Shown: positions 8,144-16,309 of the stretch, in pieces | Layout of the letters: every line of letters begins with the position of its first letter | How positions within the stretch are numbered: the first letter of the stretch is position 1 | Assembly (NCBI GenBank): GCA_030639035.1 | Contig: DAOWDM010000025.1 | Location: forward strand, 1 to 25,344 | Direction of reading: 5' to 3' | Length of the DNA stretch: 25,344 bases | DNA from: Alphaproteobacteria bacterium | Lineage (GTDB): Bacteria; Pseudomonadota; Alphaproteobacteria; DAOWDM01 | Notes under the pieces: model-generated | Told to the model about the DNA's origin: nothing | Databases searched by the model: none | Seen by the model: the letters and a program-made list of their open reading frames with translations, nothing else | Translations under genes and position numbers: made by a program

Positions 8144-10918
8144 TTATTTTTTAACAGGTTCTAGAAAATTGTCTGTTATTTTAATTGCTTCTTTCAATCC
8201 TACTCGCATGACTTCTACATTTTCTGGAAAAGCTCCTAAAAGACGGCTTGGCAACGAATCAAGCAAAACAAAAACACCTCTGTCATTATTAGAGCGTATC
8301 AGCCGTCCAAAAGCTTGACACAGCTTCATTCTTGCGAGCATATCGTCATAATTCTTTTGTTCAAGTTTTTTTCTTCGTACTTTATGCAAAATAGAAGGTC
8401 GAGTCCATGGAGTACGGTCGAAAACAATAAGCCGCAAAGAATTTCCAGGAACATCAACGCCATCACGCACAGCGTCAGTACCAAGAAGGCAGGAATTTTC
8501 CTCTGCACGAAAAATATCAATCAGCGTAGAGGTATCCATCGCATCAACATGTTGTGCTAAAAGCTGCAACCCTGATTTATCCAAAGGTTCGGCTATGCGA
8601 CTGTATGTGTCTTTCAATCTTGATATAGCTGTAAATATGCCGAGTCCTCCGCCATTTGCTGCTAAAAACAACTCTCTGTAAGCAGCGGAAACCTGCTCGG
8701 GACTATCTTTGCGAACATCATTAACAATTAGTACTCGTGTCATAGCAGGATAATCAAACGGTGATGGAATAGTGGCTCGATTATATGAGGAAGCTTCTGA
8801 AACATTATCATATATATGATTAATGCCAGAACGTTGCTCTGCTGCTTTCCAATCCGCTTCATCATCTCCTGAGCGATCACGTAAAGTAGCTGAAGTAATA
8901 GCTATACCATGAGCCGTTTCAGCAAAAGTCTCTGCAAACGGCAACATTGGATCTATCCAGTGCCGATACATTCCAATATCAACATTATGTCCATTTTTTC
9001 GTTCTATTTCAAACCAGTCAACAAAGCTTTCTGGTGTTTTATCTGCCAAAGACTGGAGCATTTTCTGCCATGCTTCAAGAGGCATTATTGCACGCTGTTT
9101 GATACTGCGACACAAGGATTCTATGCGTTGTCTTTCTGTTGTCTCTAGTTCTGAGGCTTCTTCATCGAGCATTTTTTTCAAAAGCAGAACAAACTTTTTT
9201 AATGGTGAAATTAAATCTTCCAATGCGTTCTCAAAATTTTGAGATATTTTGAGCAAACCTTCTAGCGGGCAAGACGTTTCTGTTTCCAAACTGTAATAGC
9301 TGGAACTGTTGCCAGTTCTAGCGTAAACTTGCTGTTGCACAAGAGCAAAAAACTTTTCTGATATTCTTAAAGCACTGTCTTCATCAACATGCTGTACCCA
9401 GTCATCTGTTGGGAGTATTCTTGCTGCATAAACAGCTTCATTTAGCACTTCTATTGCATTTAAGTTATCAAAAATTATGTCTTCTGCTCTTTTTTTCAAA
9501 CCTTTTGCTCTGGTTCGATAACGGGAGCTTTCTGCCCCTATGAGCCATCTTCTTAAATCAGATGTTTCTCTGCATGTAAGGTGAGCTGAAAAAGCACTGT
9601 CAGCAGCATGAAACAGATGATGCCCTTCATCAAATACATATCTTGTTGGAAAAACAGTGTCGTCCAGTCCTCCAAGAGCAGCCTGCATCATAACTAAAGC
9701 ATGATTAGCAACAACAATATCGGCGTTTTTTGCCCTACGGACAGTTCTTTCAATAAAGCATTTTTTATAATGAGAGCATGAAGAGAAAACACATTCGCCT
9801 CTTCTGTCAGCAAGTCCTAAAATGCGGTTTCTGCCTAGAATTTCACTAAGCCAGCCTGGGAAATCTCCCCCTGCAATATCTCCATTTCTGGTTTTTAATG
9901 CCCATCTGCATATAAGCCCCAAAGCAACAGCATTTTCAGGGTTTGTATAAATCCTGCCGACAGCTTCTTCCAGATTTAAAAGGCAGAGATAGTTTTCTCT
10001 TCCCTTGCGAATAACGATTCGATGTTCTTTTTTATTTTTATCAGGAAATAAAAGTTCAAGCTCGTCATCAATTTGACGTTGAAGATTGCGTGTATAAGTG
10101 CTTATCCATACTGTGTCTTGATTTTTTTCAGCCCATACGCTTGCAGAAGCTATATAGCCAAGAGTTTTCCCAATACCTGTTCCTGCTTCGGCAAGAACAA
10201 CCCAAGGAGTGTTTTCTTTTTCATGTGGATTAAACGCTGAAACAACGGCAGAAGCATAGTCAGCTTGCTGAGGACGTTCTTCAGTTTTCTTTTTTCCATT
10301 TTTCAAAAGAGCGGCAAGCCTTTCAAGGGCTTCATTTTCTTTTACTGGGAGGTTTCCGTTAAAAAAATCAGGAGCGGTTTCAGACCATTCGGGAAGTTTT
10401 TCCCATATTCTTAAATTGCCTAAATCAGATGGTGATATTTCTTCAGATACATCAAGAGCATCAAGAACGATTTCACCCCATATCCAGTTCCCTGCTGCCA
10501 TTCCAGCAGCTATTTTTTTTACTATAGGAATGTCTTTTGGAGGAAGTTCTTTAAGCTCCATTAGCAAACGCTTTGTGATGATTATCAGCGTTTCAGCTTC
10601 TTCTTCAAGATTAAAAGGCTCGTCAATTCCAAGGCTTTTAGCAACTCCACGAATAGTAGGTATGCAAAATTCCGCAGGTCGCACAAATGCAAAAAGCTCG
10701 AGAATGTCATAGCAGCGAAAAACAGAGCAGTTCAAGCGTGAAGCAACAGCTTTTCTATGGCAAACAATAGGGCAATCCATTGTTGCCCGCTTGGAAGCTT
10801 CTTCAATAGCAAAGTTTTCAATTTCTCCATCTGAAGATAACAAAACTGCTTCACACAGTCCTGTTGCAAGACATGGAACGTCTGGTAATTTACTCAAATG
10901 ATTCTTTCTCTGTTGCAA
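8144..10918 (-). CDS. XPD/DinG-family ATP-dependent DNA helicase with Fe-S cluster
   Basis: This is a superfamily 2 helicase of 917-924 residues, predicted to unwind DNA 5' to 3' and act in replication/repair. Numbering from 10918: Walker A AEAGTGIGKT about 240-250, four Fe-S cysteines (one in NYLC near 309, then C-x4-C-x5-C near 375-386), DEGH box near 427, and motif VI QAFGRLIRS near 865-873. The N-terminal 230 residues (with LPDVP and LELFAFVRPAEFCIPT) precede the helicase core and, from memory, are shared by alphaproteobacterial homologues. Start uncertain: the furthest in-frame start is a TTG at 10918 with no ribosome site, inside the palindrome CTGTTGCAACAG. A TTG at 10897 has GAGAAAG six bases upstream and is better supported. 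The gene begins a few bases after the RNase P RNA and shows no promoter of its own. Confidence 0.9.
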   Translation of the reverse strand: MQQRKNHLSKLPDVPCLATGLCEAVLLSSDGEIENFAIEEASKRATMDCPIVCHRKAVASRLNCSVFRCYDILELFAFVRPAEFCIPTIRGVAKSLGIDEPFNLEEEAETLIIITKRLLMELKELPPKDIPIVKKIAAGMAAGNWIWGEIVLDALDVSEEISPSDLGNLRIWEKLPEWSETAPDFFNGNLPVKENEALERLAALLKNGKKKTEERPQQADYASAVVSAFNPHEKENTPWVVLAEAGTGIGKTLGYIASASVWAEKNQDTVWISTYTRNLQRQIDDELELLFPDKNKKEHRIVIRKGRENYLCLLNLEEAVGRIYTNPENAVALGLICRWALKTRNGDIAGGDFPGWLSEILGRNRILGLADRRGECVFSSCSHYKKCFIERTVRRAKNADIVVANHALVMMQAALGGLDDTVFPTRYVFDEGHHLFHAADSAFSAHLTCRETSDLRRWLIGAESSRYRTRAKGLKKRAEDIIFDNLNAIEVLNEAVYAARILPTDDWVQHVDEDSALRISEKFFALVQQQVYARTGNSSSYYSLETETSCPLEGLLKISQNFENALEDLISPLKKFVLLLKKMLDEEASELETTERQRIESLCRSIKQRAIMPLEAWQKMLQSLADKTPESFVDWFEIERKNGHNVDIGMYRHWIDPMLPFAETFAETAHGIAITSATLRDRSGDDEADWKAAEQRSGINHIYDNVSEASSYNRATIPSPFDYPAMTRVLIVNDVRKDSPEQVSAAYRELFLAANGGGLGIFTAISRLKDTYSRIAEPLDKSGLQLLAQHVDAMDTSTLIDIFRAEENSCLLGTDAVRDGVDVPGNSLRLIVFDRTPWTRPSILHKVRRKKLEQKNYDDMLARMKLCQAFGRLIRSNNDRGVFVLLDSLPSRLLGAFPENVEVMRVGLKEAIKITDNFLEPVKK

Positions 10919-10927
10919 CAGTTTTTA

Positions 10928-11320
10928 ATGTGTCAGATAGCCTGTAAGCCGGGTTCTGTCTTCGCTTTTAAGGGCGATAGATGACTATTCGTCTGGGGCT
11001 TTCGTCGCCGAACGCCTCGTTGCGACCTACCACAACAGCAGCCTGAAAACTGGCTTTTATCTTAAAAAAGATGCCGTCTCTACTTGGTCTTGCTCCCGAT
11101 GGGGTTTACCATGCCATTTTTGTTACCAAAAATGCGGTACGCTCTTACCGTACCCTTTCACCCTTACCAAGCATAAAAATATGCGATGGCGGTTTACTTT
11201 CTGCGGCACTTTCCCTAGGGTCGCCCCCGCCAGACGTTATCTGGCATCGTGTTTCCATGGAGCCCGGACTTTCCTCCCTCTGCAAAAAGCAAAGAGCAGC
11301 CATCCAGCTGTCTGACACTC
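10928..11320 (-). ncRNA. rnpB: RNase P RNA, bacterial type A
   Basis: This is the catalytic RNA of ribonuclease P, which removes tRNA 5' leaders. The minus strand carries the conserved core: GAGGGAGGAAAGTCCGGGCT near the 5' end, CGACCCTAGGGAAAGTGCC with CGCAGAAAGTAAACCGCC in the middle, then GGGTGAAAGGGTACGGTAAG, and AGACAGAACCCGGCTTACAG near the 3' end. Helix P1 closes the molecule: GTGTCAGACAG at 11318-11308 pairs with CTATCTGACAC at 10940-10930 (one G-U). Length of about 390 matches type A. No T-run terminator follows before the helicase gene. Ends are estimated from P1. Confidence 0.97.
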
Positions 11321-11324
11321 TTCA

Positions 11325-11353
11325 AAAATGAATGAAAAAATCCGTTACGTCAA
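11325..11353 (-). promoter_or_regulatory. Candidate rnpB promoter
   Basis: The minus strand has TTGACG (11353-11348), a 17-base spacer and CATTTT (11330-11325). Transcription six bases further on would start at 11318, which is exactly the first base of helix P1 of the RNase P RNA. The -35 hexamer is good and overlaps the stop codon of the amidase gene; the -10 is poor (3 of 6). Spacing supports it more than the -10 sequence does. Confidence 0.45.
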
Positions 11354-12016
11354 CTTAAGAATCTGTTTAAGCCGTGCTAATGTTACGCTGTCGGCTTGTC
11401 CGTTTATATGATTAGGTAAAAAATGACGTTGGAAAGCTGTCAGAGAAGCAACTGTAGTTGCTTTTGAAGAGGTATTATATCCAATAATTGCCAGCATGTC
11501 TTTAAAAGACTCATAGCTTTTATTTGCTTCTAAAGCATCATCTGCCCAAACTCCGATGCCCTCATATGCAAGACGTCTCCAGTCGAACAGCTCCGCAGGG
11601 TCTATCTTTCTAGTTGGTGCTATATCTGAATGTCCTACAACATTACGAGCAGGAATTGAATGTTTTGCTAGAATTTCCTTTGCAAGAGAAATAAGAGAAT
11701 CCATTTGAGCTTTAGGAAATTGGTGGTAGCCAAATTCATGACCTTTGTTGACAAGCTCTATACCGATAGAACGGTCGTTTATATCGGTGTTTCCTCGCCA
11801 AAAAGCTATTCCTGCATGCCATGCACGTTTGCTTTCATCAACAAGTTTGAAAATTTCACCGTCCATATCAATCATATAATGAGCACTGACTTTCGCATCA
11901 GCATCACACATACGGTCAAGAGCTTCATCAGCTGTTTTCATGCCAGTATAATGCAGTACCAGCATGTCTATGCTGTCTGTTCTTTTGTTATAGTTTGGAG
12001 ATGGACACTCAATCAT
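11345..12016 (-). CDS. AmpD-like N-acetylmuramoyl-L-alanine amidase with C-terminal peptidoglycan-binding domain
   Basis: This zinc amidase is predicted to cut the MurNAc-L-Ala bond in cell-wall fragments. The 223-residue protein has an Amidase_2 domain at about 1-150 with ligands H22 (LHYTG), H129 (GHSD) and D139 (KIDPAELF), plus the conserved AWHAG (H67) and SIGIELVN. A small helical domain at about 165-222 (including FKDMLAIIGYN and AFQRHFLP) resembles PG_binding_1. There is no signal peptide, so it should work in the cytoplasm on recycled anhydro-muropeptides like AmpD, although the added binding domain resembles AmiD-type enzymes that act on the sacculus. It overlaps the upstream transporter gene by 8 bases. 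Confidence 0.92.
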   Translation of the reverse strand: MIECPSPNYNKRTDSIDMLVLHYTGMKTADEALDRMCDADAKVSAHYMIDMDGEIFKLVDESKRAWHAGIAFWRGNTDINDRSIGIELVNKGHEFGYHQFPKAQMDSLISLAKEILAKHSIPARNVVGHSDIAPTRKIDPAELFDWRRLAYEGIGVWADDALEANKSYESFKDMLAIIGYNTSSKATTVASLTAFQRHFLPNHINGQADSVTLARLKQILKLT

Positions 12017-12872
12017 TTGTTTTTAATTTTTTCCATTTATAAAATTCAATAACAGCAATTCCTGTTATTACAACTGTTCCACCAACTGCTTTGTATAAAG
12101 TGAGTTCTTCTCCTAAGATAAGTATACTTGAAAACATGGCAACTACTGTAGATAACAGTATAAAAGGTGTAATTCTGCTTACATCATGCTTTTTAATAAG
12201 ATAATACCATAGTGAATGAGCAATTATAGAAGCTGCAATTACAAGATATGCCAGAGAACACCAGCCTTTCCATGTAGCATTTTCTATTGCTTGAACTTGA
12301 CCTTCTTCAAAAAAATATGAAAGCAAAAGCAGTTGCGGAATAGCAAAAAGCCCCATATAGCCATTAATCGCAAGTACATTTACTCCAGAAAGCCGCTTTA
12401 AAATAAGGTTAGATACTGCCCAGCTAAAAGCACTTGCGACTATAAATAATAAAGGAATAATATTTCCGACTTTTGGTTCTCCTGCAATAACAGTAGTTCC
12501 TAAAAAAGCCAAAAATAGTCCAAATGCCGTTTGTAGAGATATTTTTTCTTTGAAAAAAATCATGGCTAGAATAATACTGAAAGGAGTTCCAAGCTGAAGA
12601 ATAATTGCAGTAGTGCTAGCATCTGCTTCTTTGATTCCAATAAAAATAAAACCAAAATGACAAACACCAAGCGTTAAAGAAAGCAATGCGATATGTGGCA
12701 ACGCAGTTTTAGGAGGCTTAAAAAATGGAACTAACAAAGCTGAAACTGCAGCAAAACGTATGCTTGTAAGAAAGATAGGCGGAAATTCTACAGCTCCAAT
12801 CTTTACTGCAACGATATTAAGTCCCCATAAAAAAATTATTGTTATTGCTATAAAAAAATCACGAGAAGTCAT
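12009..12872 (-). CDS. EamA/DMT-family inner-membrane transporter
   Basis: This is a drug/metabolite transporter superfamily protein with two EamA repeats and about ten transmembrane helices. The first repeat begins FFIAITIIFLWGLNIVAVKI and the second near the middle (IIPLLFIVASAFSWAVSNLI); the tail ends WKKLKTND. The substrate cannot be read from sequence. Its place in the nucleoside operon allows a base, nucleoside or related metabolite as cargo, but this is only a guess. I prefer the ATG at 12872 (MTSRDFFIAI, 287 residues), because family members usually reach the first helix within 10 residues. An upstream ATG at 12905 would add 11 polar residues and a 47-base overlap with the J-protein gene. 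Neither start has a clear ribosome site, so coupling to the upstream gene is likely. Confidence 0.9.
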   Translation of the reverse strand: MTSRDFFIAITIIFLWGLNIVAVKIGAVEFPPIFLTSIRFAAVSALLVPFFKPPKTALPHIALLSLTLGVCHFGFIFIGIKEADASTTAIILQLGTPFSIILAMIFFKEKISLQTAFGLFLAFLGTTVIAGEPKVGNIIPLLFIVASAFSWAVSNLILKRLSGVNVLAINGYMGLFAIPQLLLLSYFFEEGQVQAIENATWKGWCSLAYLVIAASIIAHSLWYYLIKKHDVSRITPFILLSTVVAMFSSILILGEELTLYKAVGGTVVITGIAVIEFYKWKKLKTND

Positions 12873-13755
12873 TTGAATTGTTCTTTTTTCTAATCCCACG
12901 GTCATCAGCTATTTTATCATAAGCTGAGTTTATTACCGCCATTTTTTTATTTGCAAATTCTATAAATTCGCATGGCATTCCGTTGGCAATGAGAGTATCG
13001 GGGTGATTGTTGCGTGTTAAGTTATGCCATGCTTTTTTAATTTCCAAGTTTGAAGCATTATTATCAACACCAAGCATTATATAAGGATTGGCTTTTTCAG
13101 CATCTTTATAAATTGTTTCTATGCGTTCAAAGTCTTTTGGCGTTATGCAAAAAATCTGAGCAACATTGTTTATGAATTTATATTCTGAAAGACACAAAGA
13201 ACTATCTGTTTTTGTTATTGCAAAAAGAATACTGATTATTTCTTCCAGCATTTGATTATTATCATGAAAGACTACTACAATAGCTTCTGCATGAGCTTCA
13301 AAAGTATCAGATGACTTTTTTGCTTCATTAAAAAGTTTGCTGATAGCCTTGTTCTTATTTGATACAAATAATTTTTGAAGAAACTTTATTTCAATAATGC
13401 CGCTTCTTCTATCTGCTTTTGCCATTTTAGCACTTAAAGCAATAATTGCGTTTGTAAAGGCTTCATTGTGTGGCTGGTGCTGATAAGTATCAGGATTAAT
13501 GCGATAATTTTTATTGTCATCAAGATTTTCATTTCTGCTTCTGTCTATCAGATGACCTCCGACAATTCCAAAAAAGCAAAACAAAACACCGCCAACAGTA
13601 AGCCCGAATAAACCTCCTATAATTTTTCCCAAGTGGTTGTAATAAGAATCACCTATACGACTTTCCACCAACTCTAATATTTCACCTTTGATGTTTTCCC
13701 ATTGGAAATCACAGATTCTGATTTTTAACAGTTTTTTGAGGTTATGTATTTGCAT
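12859..13755 (-). CDS. DjlA-like membrane-anchored J-domain protein (TerB plus DnaJ)
   Basis: This 298-residue co-chaperone is expected to recruit DnaK to the cytoplasmic face of the inner membrane. It has a Gly-rich hydrophobic segment at about 44-70 (HLGKIIGGLFGLTVGGVLFC), a TerB-like helical domain at about 100-215 with AKAD near 112-115, and a C-terminal J domain at about 222-285 with the invariant HPD at 251-253. This order (membrane anchor, TerB, C-terminal J) is that of DjlA. Unlike E. coli DjlA, about 40 residues precede the membrane segment. The ATG shares one base with the stop of the preceding deoA-like gene (TAATG). No ribosome site is visible, so translation is probably coupled. 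Confidence 0.88.
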   Translation of the reverse strand: MQIHNLKKLLKIRICDFQWENIKGEILELVESRIGDSYYNHLGKIIGGLFGLTVGGVLFCFFGIVGGHLIDRSRNENLDDNKNYRINPDTYQHQPHNEAFTNAIIALSAKMAKADRRSGIIEIKFLQKLFVSNKNKAISKLFNEAKKSSDTFEAHAEAIVVVFHDNNQMLEEIISILFAITKTDSSLCLSEYKFINNVAQIFCITPKDFERIETIYKDAEKANPYIMLGVDNNASNLEIKKAWHNLTRNNHPDTLIANGMPCEFIEFANKKMAVINSAYDKIADDRGIRKKNNSNDFS

Positions 13756-15074
13756 TAGTTTTCGATTGTCTCATAAATAACAGGAGCTTCTTCTATAATA
13801 TCATCACTGATAGTAATCGCTCCTAAAAAATGTTCTGTTGCATAGTGTGCTGCAATTTCATCTGCTGCATTAATTGTTGCTATAGGAGTATCAGGAGAAA
13901 CTTTATCACCGATATTGCATATATTTGTAAAACCTACAGAGTAATCAAGTCTTTGCCCTGTTTTTGACCGTCCGCCTCCAAGCGAGATAATAGCAAGTCC
14001 TATCCATCTGGCATTTATCGCAGTAATAGTACCAGATTTTGCAGGATAAATATTTTTAATTACATTGGCTTTTGGTAAATGTTTTTCAGGATTTTCTATA
14101 AGATTTCCAGGTCCGCCTAATGATGTTATCATTTTTCCAAATGTTTCTGCTGCAAACCCGCTTGATAAAACATTTTCAAGCTGCTTAATTCCCTCATTCA
14201 AGTCTGTTGCCAGCCCGCTTTTAAACAGCATATGAGCACCAAGAGCCATAGTTGCTTCATACAAACGTTTATCTCTGTGTTTTCCTGTTAAAAAGTCAAT
14301 AACTTCCAAAATTTCAACAGCGTTTCCTGCACTTTTTCCAAGCACCTGATTCATATCCGTAATCACAGCAGAACACACCAGCCCTGTTCCTTTTGCTGTA
14401 GTTACAAGCGAACTGCCTAAAGAACGAGCACTTTCTATATCTTTCATAAACGAACCTTTGCCCACAGGAACATTGATTATCAGAGTATCAATACCAGCAG
14501 ATAACGGTTTAGCAAGAATAGCGGCTGTAATAATAGGAATAGCTTCACCTGTAGAGGTAATATCTAAAACAGCACTGATACGGCGTATAGCAGGTACTAG
14601 CTCATTAGTTTGCCCTATGATAGCACAGCCGACATCAAGAACAGTCTTTTTCAGCCTTTCAAGTCCAGCATTGCTGTCATAACCAAGAATACTGTCAAGC
14701 TTGTCTAAAGCTCCTCCTGTATGGTGCAGAGTTCTGCTTGATATCATCGGAACATATCCGCCGCATGCAGCAACCATTGGAGCAACTAAAAGAGGCGTTT
14801 TTTCACCAACTCCACCCACAGAACGCATATCAATTAAAGGAACATCTTGTATTGCAGATGACCAGTCAATAATTTTTCCAGATTGTGTCATTGCTTGTGT
14901 CAAAGCGATAGTTTCGCTTCTTGCCATGCCACGCACATGCATAGCCATTGTAAAGGCTGCAATTTGTCCGTCTGATACTGACCAATCGGACACTCCTTTG
15001 ATGAAGTAGTTTATTTCTTCGGCATCTAGTGCGATACCATCACGTTTTCGACGAATAATTTCTTGTAATAACAT
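13755..15074 (-). CDS. Divergent thymidine phosphorylase paralogue, predicted inactive or repurposed
   Basis: The 439-residue protein is colinear with DeoA over its whole length and ungapped through the active site (own numbering = E. coli minus 1). Many active-site residues are changed: the KHST motif reads MRSV (83-86), so K84 and catalytic H85 of E. coli are lost. D92 is E and S95 is P. The loop SGRGLGHTGGT reads SSRTLHHTGGA (112-122), losing T123. Base-binding Y168, R171 and S186 are S167, L170 and A185; K190 is kept. The fold core (VAACGGYVPM, LDKLDSI) is intact, and the frame has no stop. So it is probably a non-catalytic partner or an enzyme for another substrate, not a decaying gene. 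It overlaps deoB (TAATG) and the J-protein gene by one base each. Confidence 0.9.
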   Translation of the reverse strand: MLLQEIIRRKRDGIALDAEEINYFIKGVSDWSVSDGQIAAFTMAMHVRGMARSETIALTQAMTQSGKIIDWSSAIQDVPLIDMRSVGGVGEKTPLLVAPMVAACGGYVPMISSRTLHHTGGALDKLDSILGYDSNAGLERLKKTVLDVGCAIIGQTNELVPAIRRISAVLDITSTGEAIPIITAAILAKPLSAGIDTLIINVPVGKGSFMKDIESARSLGSSLVTTAKGTGLVCSAVITDMNQVLGKSAGNAVEILEVIDFLTGKHRDKRLYEATMALGAHMLFKSGLATDLNEGIKQLENVLSSGFAAETFGKMITSLGGPGNLIENPEKHLPKANVIKNIYPAKSGTITAINARWIGLAIISLGGGRSKTGQRLDYSVGFTNICNIGDKVSPDTPIATINAADEIAAHYATEHFLGAITISDDIIEEAPVIYETIEN

Positions 15075-16306
15075 TACATACTCTCTTTAGCTAAAAAAGA
15101 TGTTCCGTATTCCATTTCAGAAAGTCCAAAGTATGTTGCTATGCTTTGACCTATATCTGCAAAAGTTTCCAGTTTTCCAAGATTCATCGGTTTAATGCTT
15201 TTTCCGAAAACAATAATTGGAACATGTTCTCTTGTATGGTCAGTTCCTTTGGCAGTAGGGTCGCAACCATGATCCGCCGTAATAATAACTATATCTTCAG
15301 GCTGAAGAATTGCTTTGATTTCAGGAAGACGTCTGTCAAAATATTCAAGCCCAGCTGCATAGCCAGCTACATCTCTTCTATGTCCCCAAAGCATGTCAAA
15401 ATCAACAAAATTAGTAAAAACGATAGAGCGGTCTTTGGCTGTTTTGATTTCTTCTAAAGTCTTGTCAAACAGCTCGTCATTCCCATGAGCTTTGACATAT
15501 TTAGTAATTCCCTGCCCAGCAAAAATATCGCTTATTTTACCAACGCCTATAACAGAACCGCCTGCATCTTTTAACTTGTCAAGAACAGTAGAAGCTGGAG
15601 GAACGAGAGAATAATCATGCCTGTTGCCAGTTCGTTTGAATGTTTCGGCTGTTTCTCCAACAAAAGGTCTAGCTATAACTCTGGCTATATTATATGGCTC
15701 AAGCAGTTCTCGTGCAATTTCACATATTTCATATAAACGTTCTAGCCCAAAGTGTTCTTCATGGGCTGCAATCTGAAATACACTGTCAGCAGATGTATAG
15801 ATTATCGGCTTTTTTGATGTGATATGAGCCTCGCCAAGCTCTTCTATTATTTGTGTTCCAGAAGCTGCTTTGTTTCCAAGAACTCCTGCAAGACCGCCTT
15901 TTTCAATAAAAGCATCTATAAGCTCGTTTGGAAAAGAAGGATATTCTGCTTGAAAATACCCCCAATCAAAAAGCACGGGAACTCCTGCTAATTCCCAATG
16001 TCCGCTGGAAGTGTCTTTTCCTTTGCTTATTTCTTTTGCAAAACCGAAAGCTGATTCAGGTTTTTCACATTCCATACCTTTAATAATTAAACCAGAGCTT
16101 TCTTTGACAATTTCACCAAGTCCAAGCCTTGCCAAATTAGGCAGAGCAAGCTTTCCTTTGCGTAGTTTTTCTTTATCTGCATACCCAGCTTTACAATGCT
16201 CGGCTATATGCCCCAGAGTATTGCTTCCTGCATCTCCGAAATCAGCCGCATCTTCTGATGCTCCAACTCCAACGGAGTCCATCATTAATATAATGATTCT
16301 TTTCAT
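15074..16306 (-). CDS. deoB: Phosphopentomutase
   Basis: DeoB interconverts (deoxy)ribose-1-phosphate and (deoxy)ribose-5-phosphate, linking nucleoside phosphorylases to central metabolism. The 410-residue alkaline-phosphatase-fold protein keeps its dimanganese ligands: D10 (MMDSVGVG), D302/D304 and H309 (FVDFDMLWGHRRD), D345-H346 (TADHGCDP) and H357 (TDHTREH). The phosphorylated Thr is T99 in GKDTSSGHWELAG. Length is normal for the family. It starts three bases after the deoA stop (TAATCAATG). Nothing in it looks degraded, in contrast to the deoC and second deoA homologues on either side of this enzyme in the operon. Confidence 0.97.
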   Translation of the reverse strand: MKRIIILMMDSVGVGASEDAADFGDAGSNTLGHIAEHCKAGYADKEKLRKGKLALPNLARLGLGEIVKESSGLIIKGMECEKPESAFGFAKEISKGKDTSSGHWELAGVPVLFDWGYFQAEYPSFPNELIDAFIEKGGLAGVLGNKAASGTQIIEELGEAHITSKKPIIYTSADSVFQIAAHEEHFGLERLYEICEIARELLEPYNIARVIARPFVGETAETFKRTGNRHDYSLVPPASTVLDKLKDAGGSVIGVGKISDIFAGQGITKYVKAHGNDELFDKTLEEIKTAKDRSIVFTNFVDFDMLWGHRRDVAGYAAGLEYFDRRLPEIKAILQPEDIVIITADHGCDPTAKGTDHTREHVPIIVFGKSIKPMNLGKLETFADIGQSIATYFGLSEMEYGTSFLAKESM

Positions 16307-16309
16307 TGA

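Noticed and set aside
11071..11331. Plus-strand open frame of 86 codons across the RNase P RNA
   Set aside because: It is antisense to conserved rnpB core sequence and has no ribosome site; the openness is a by-product of the RNA gene.
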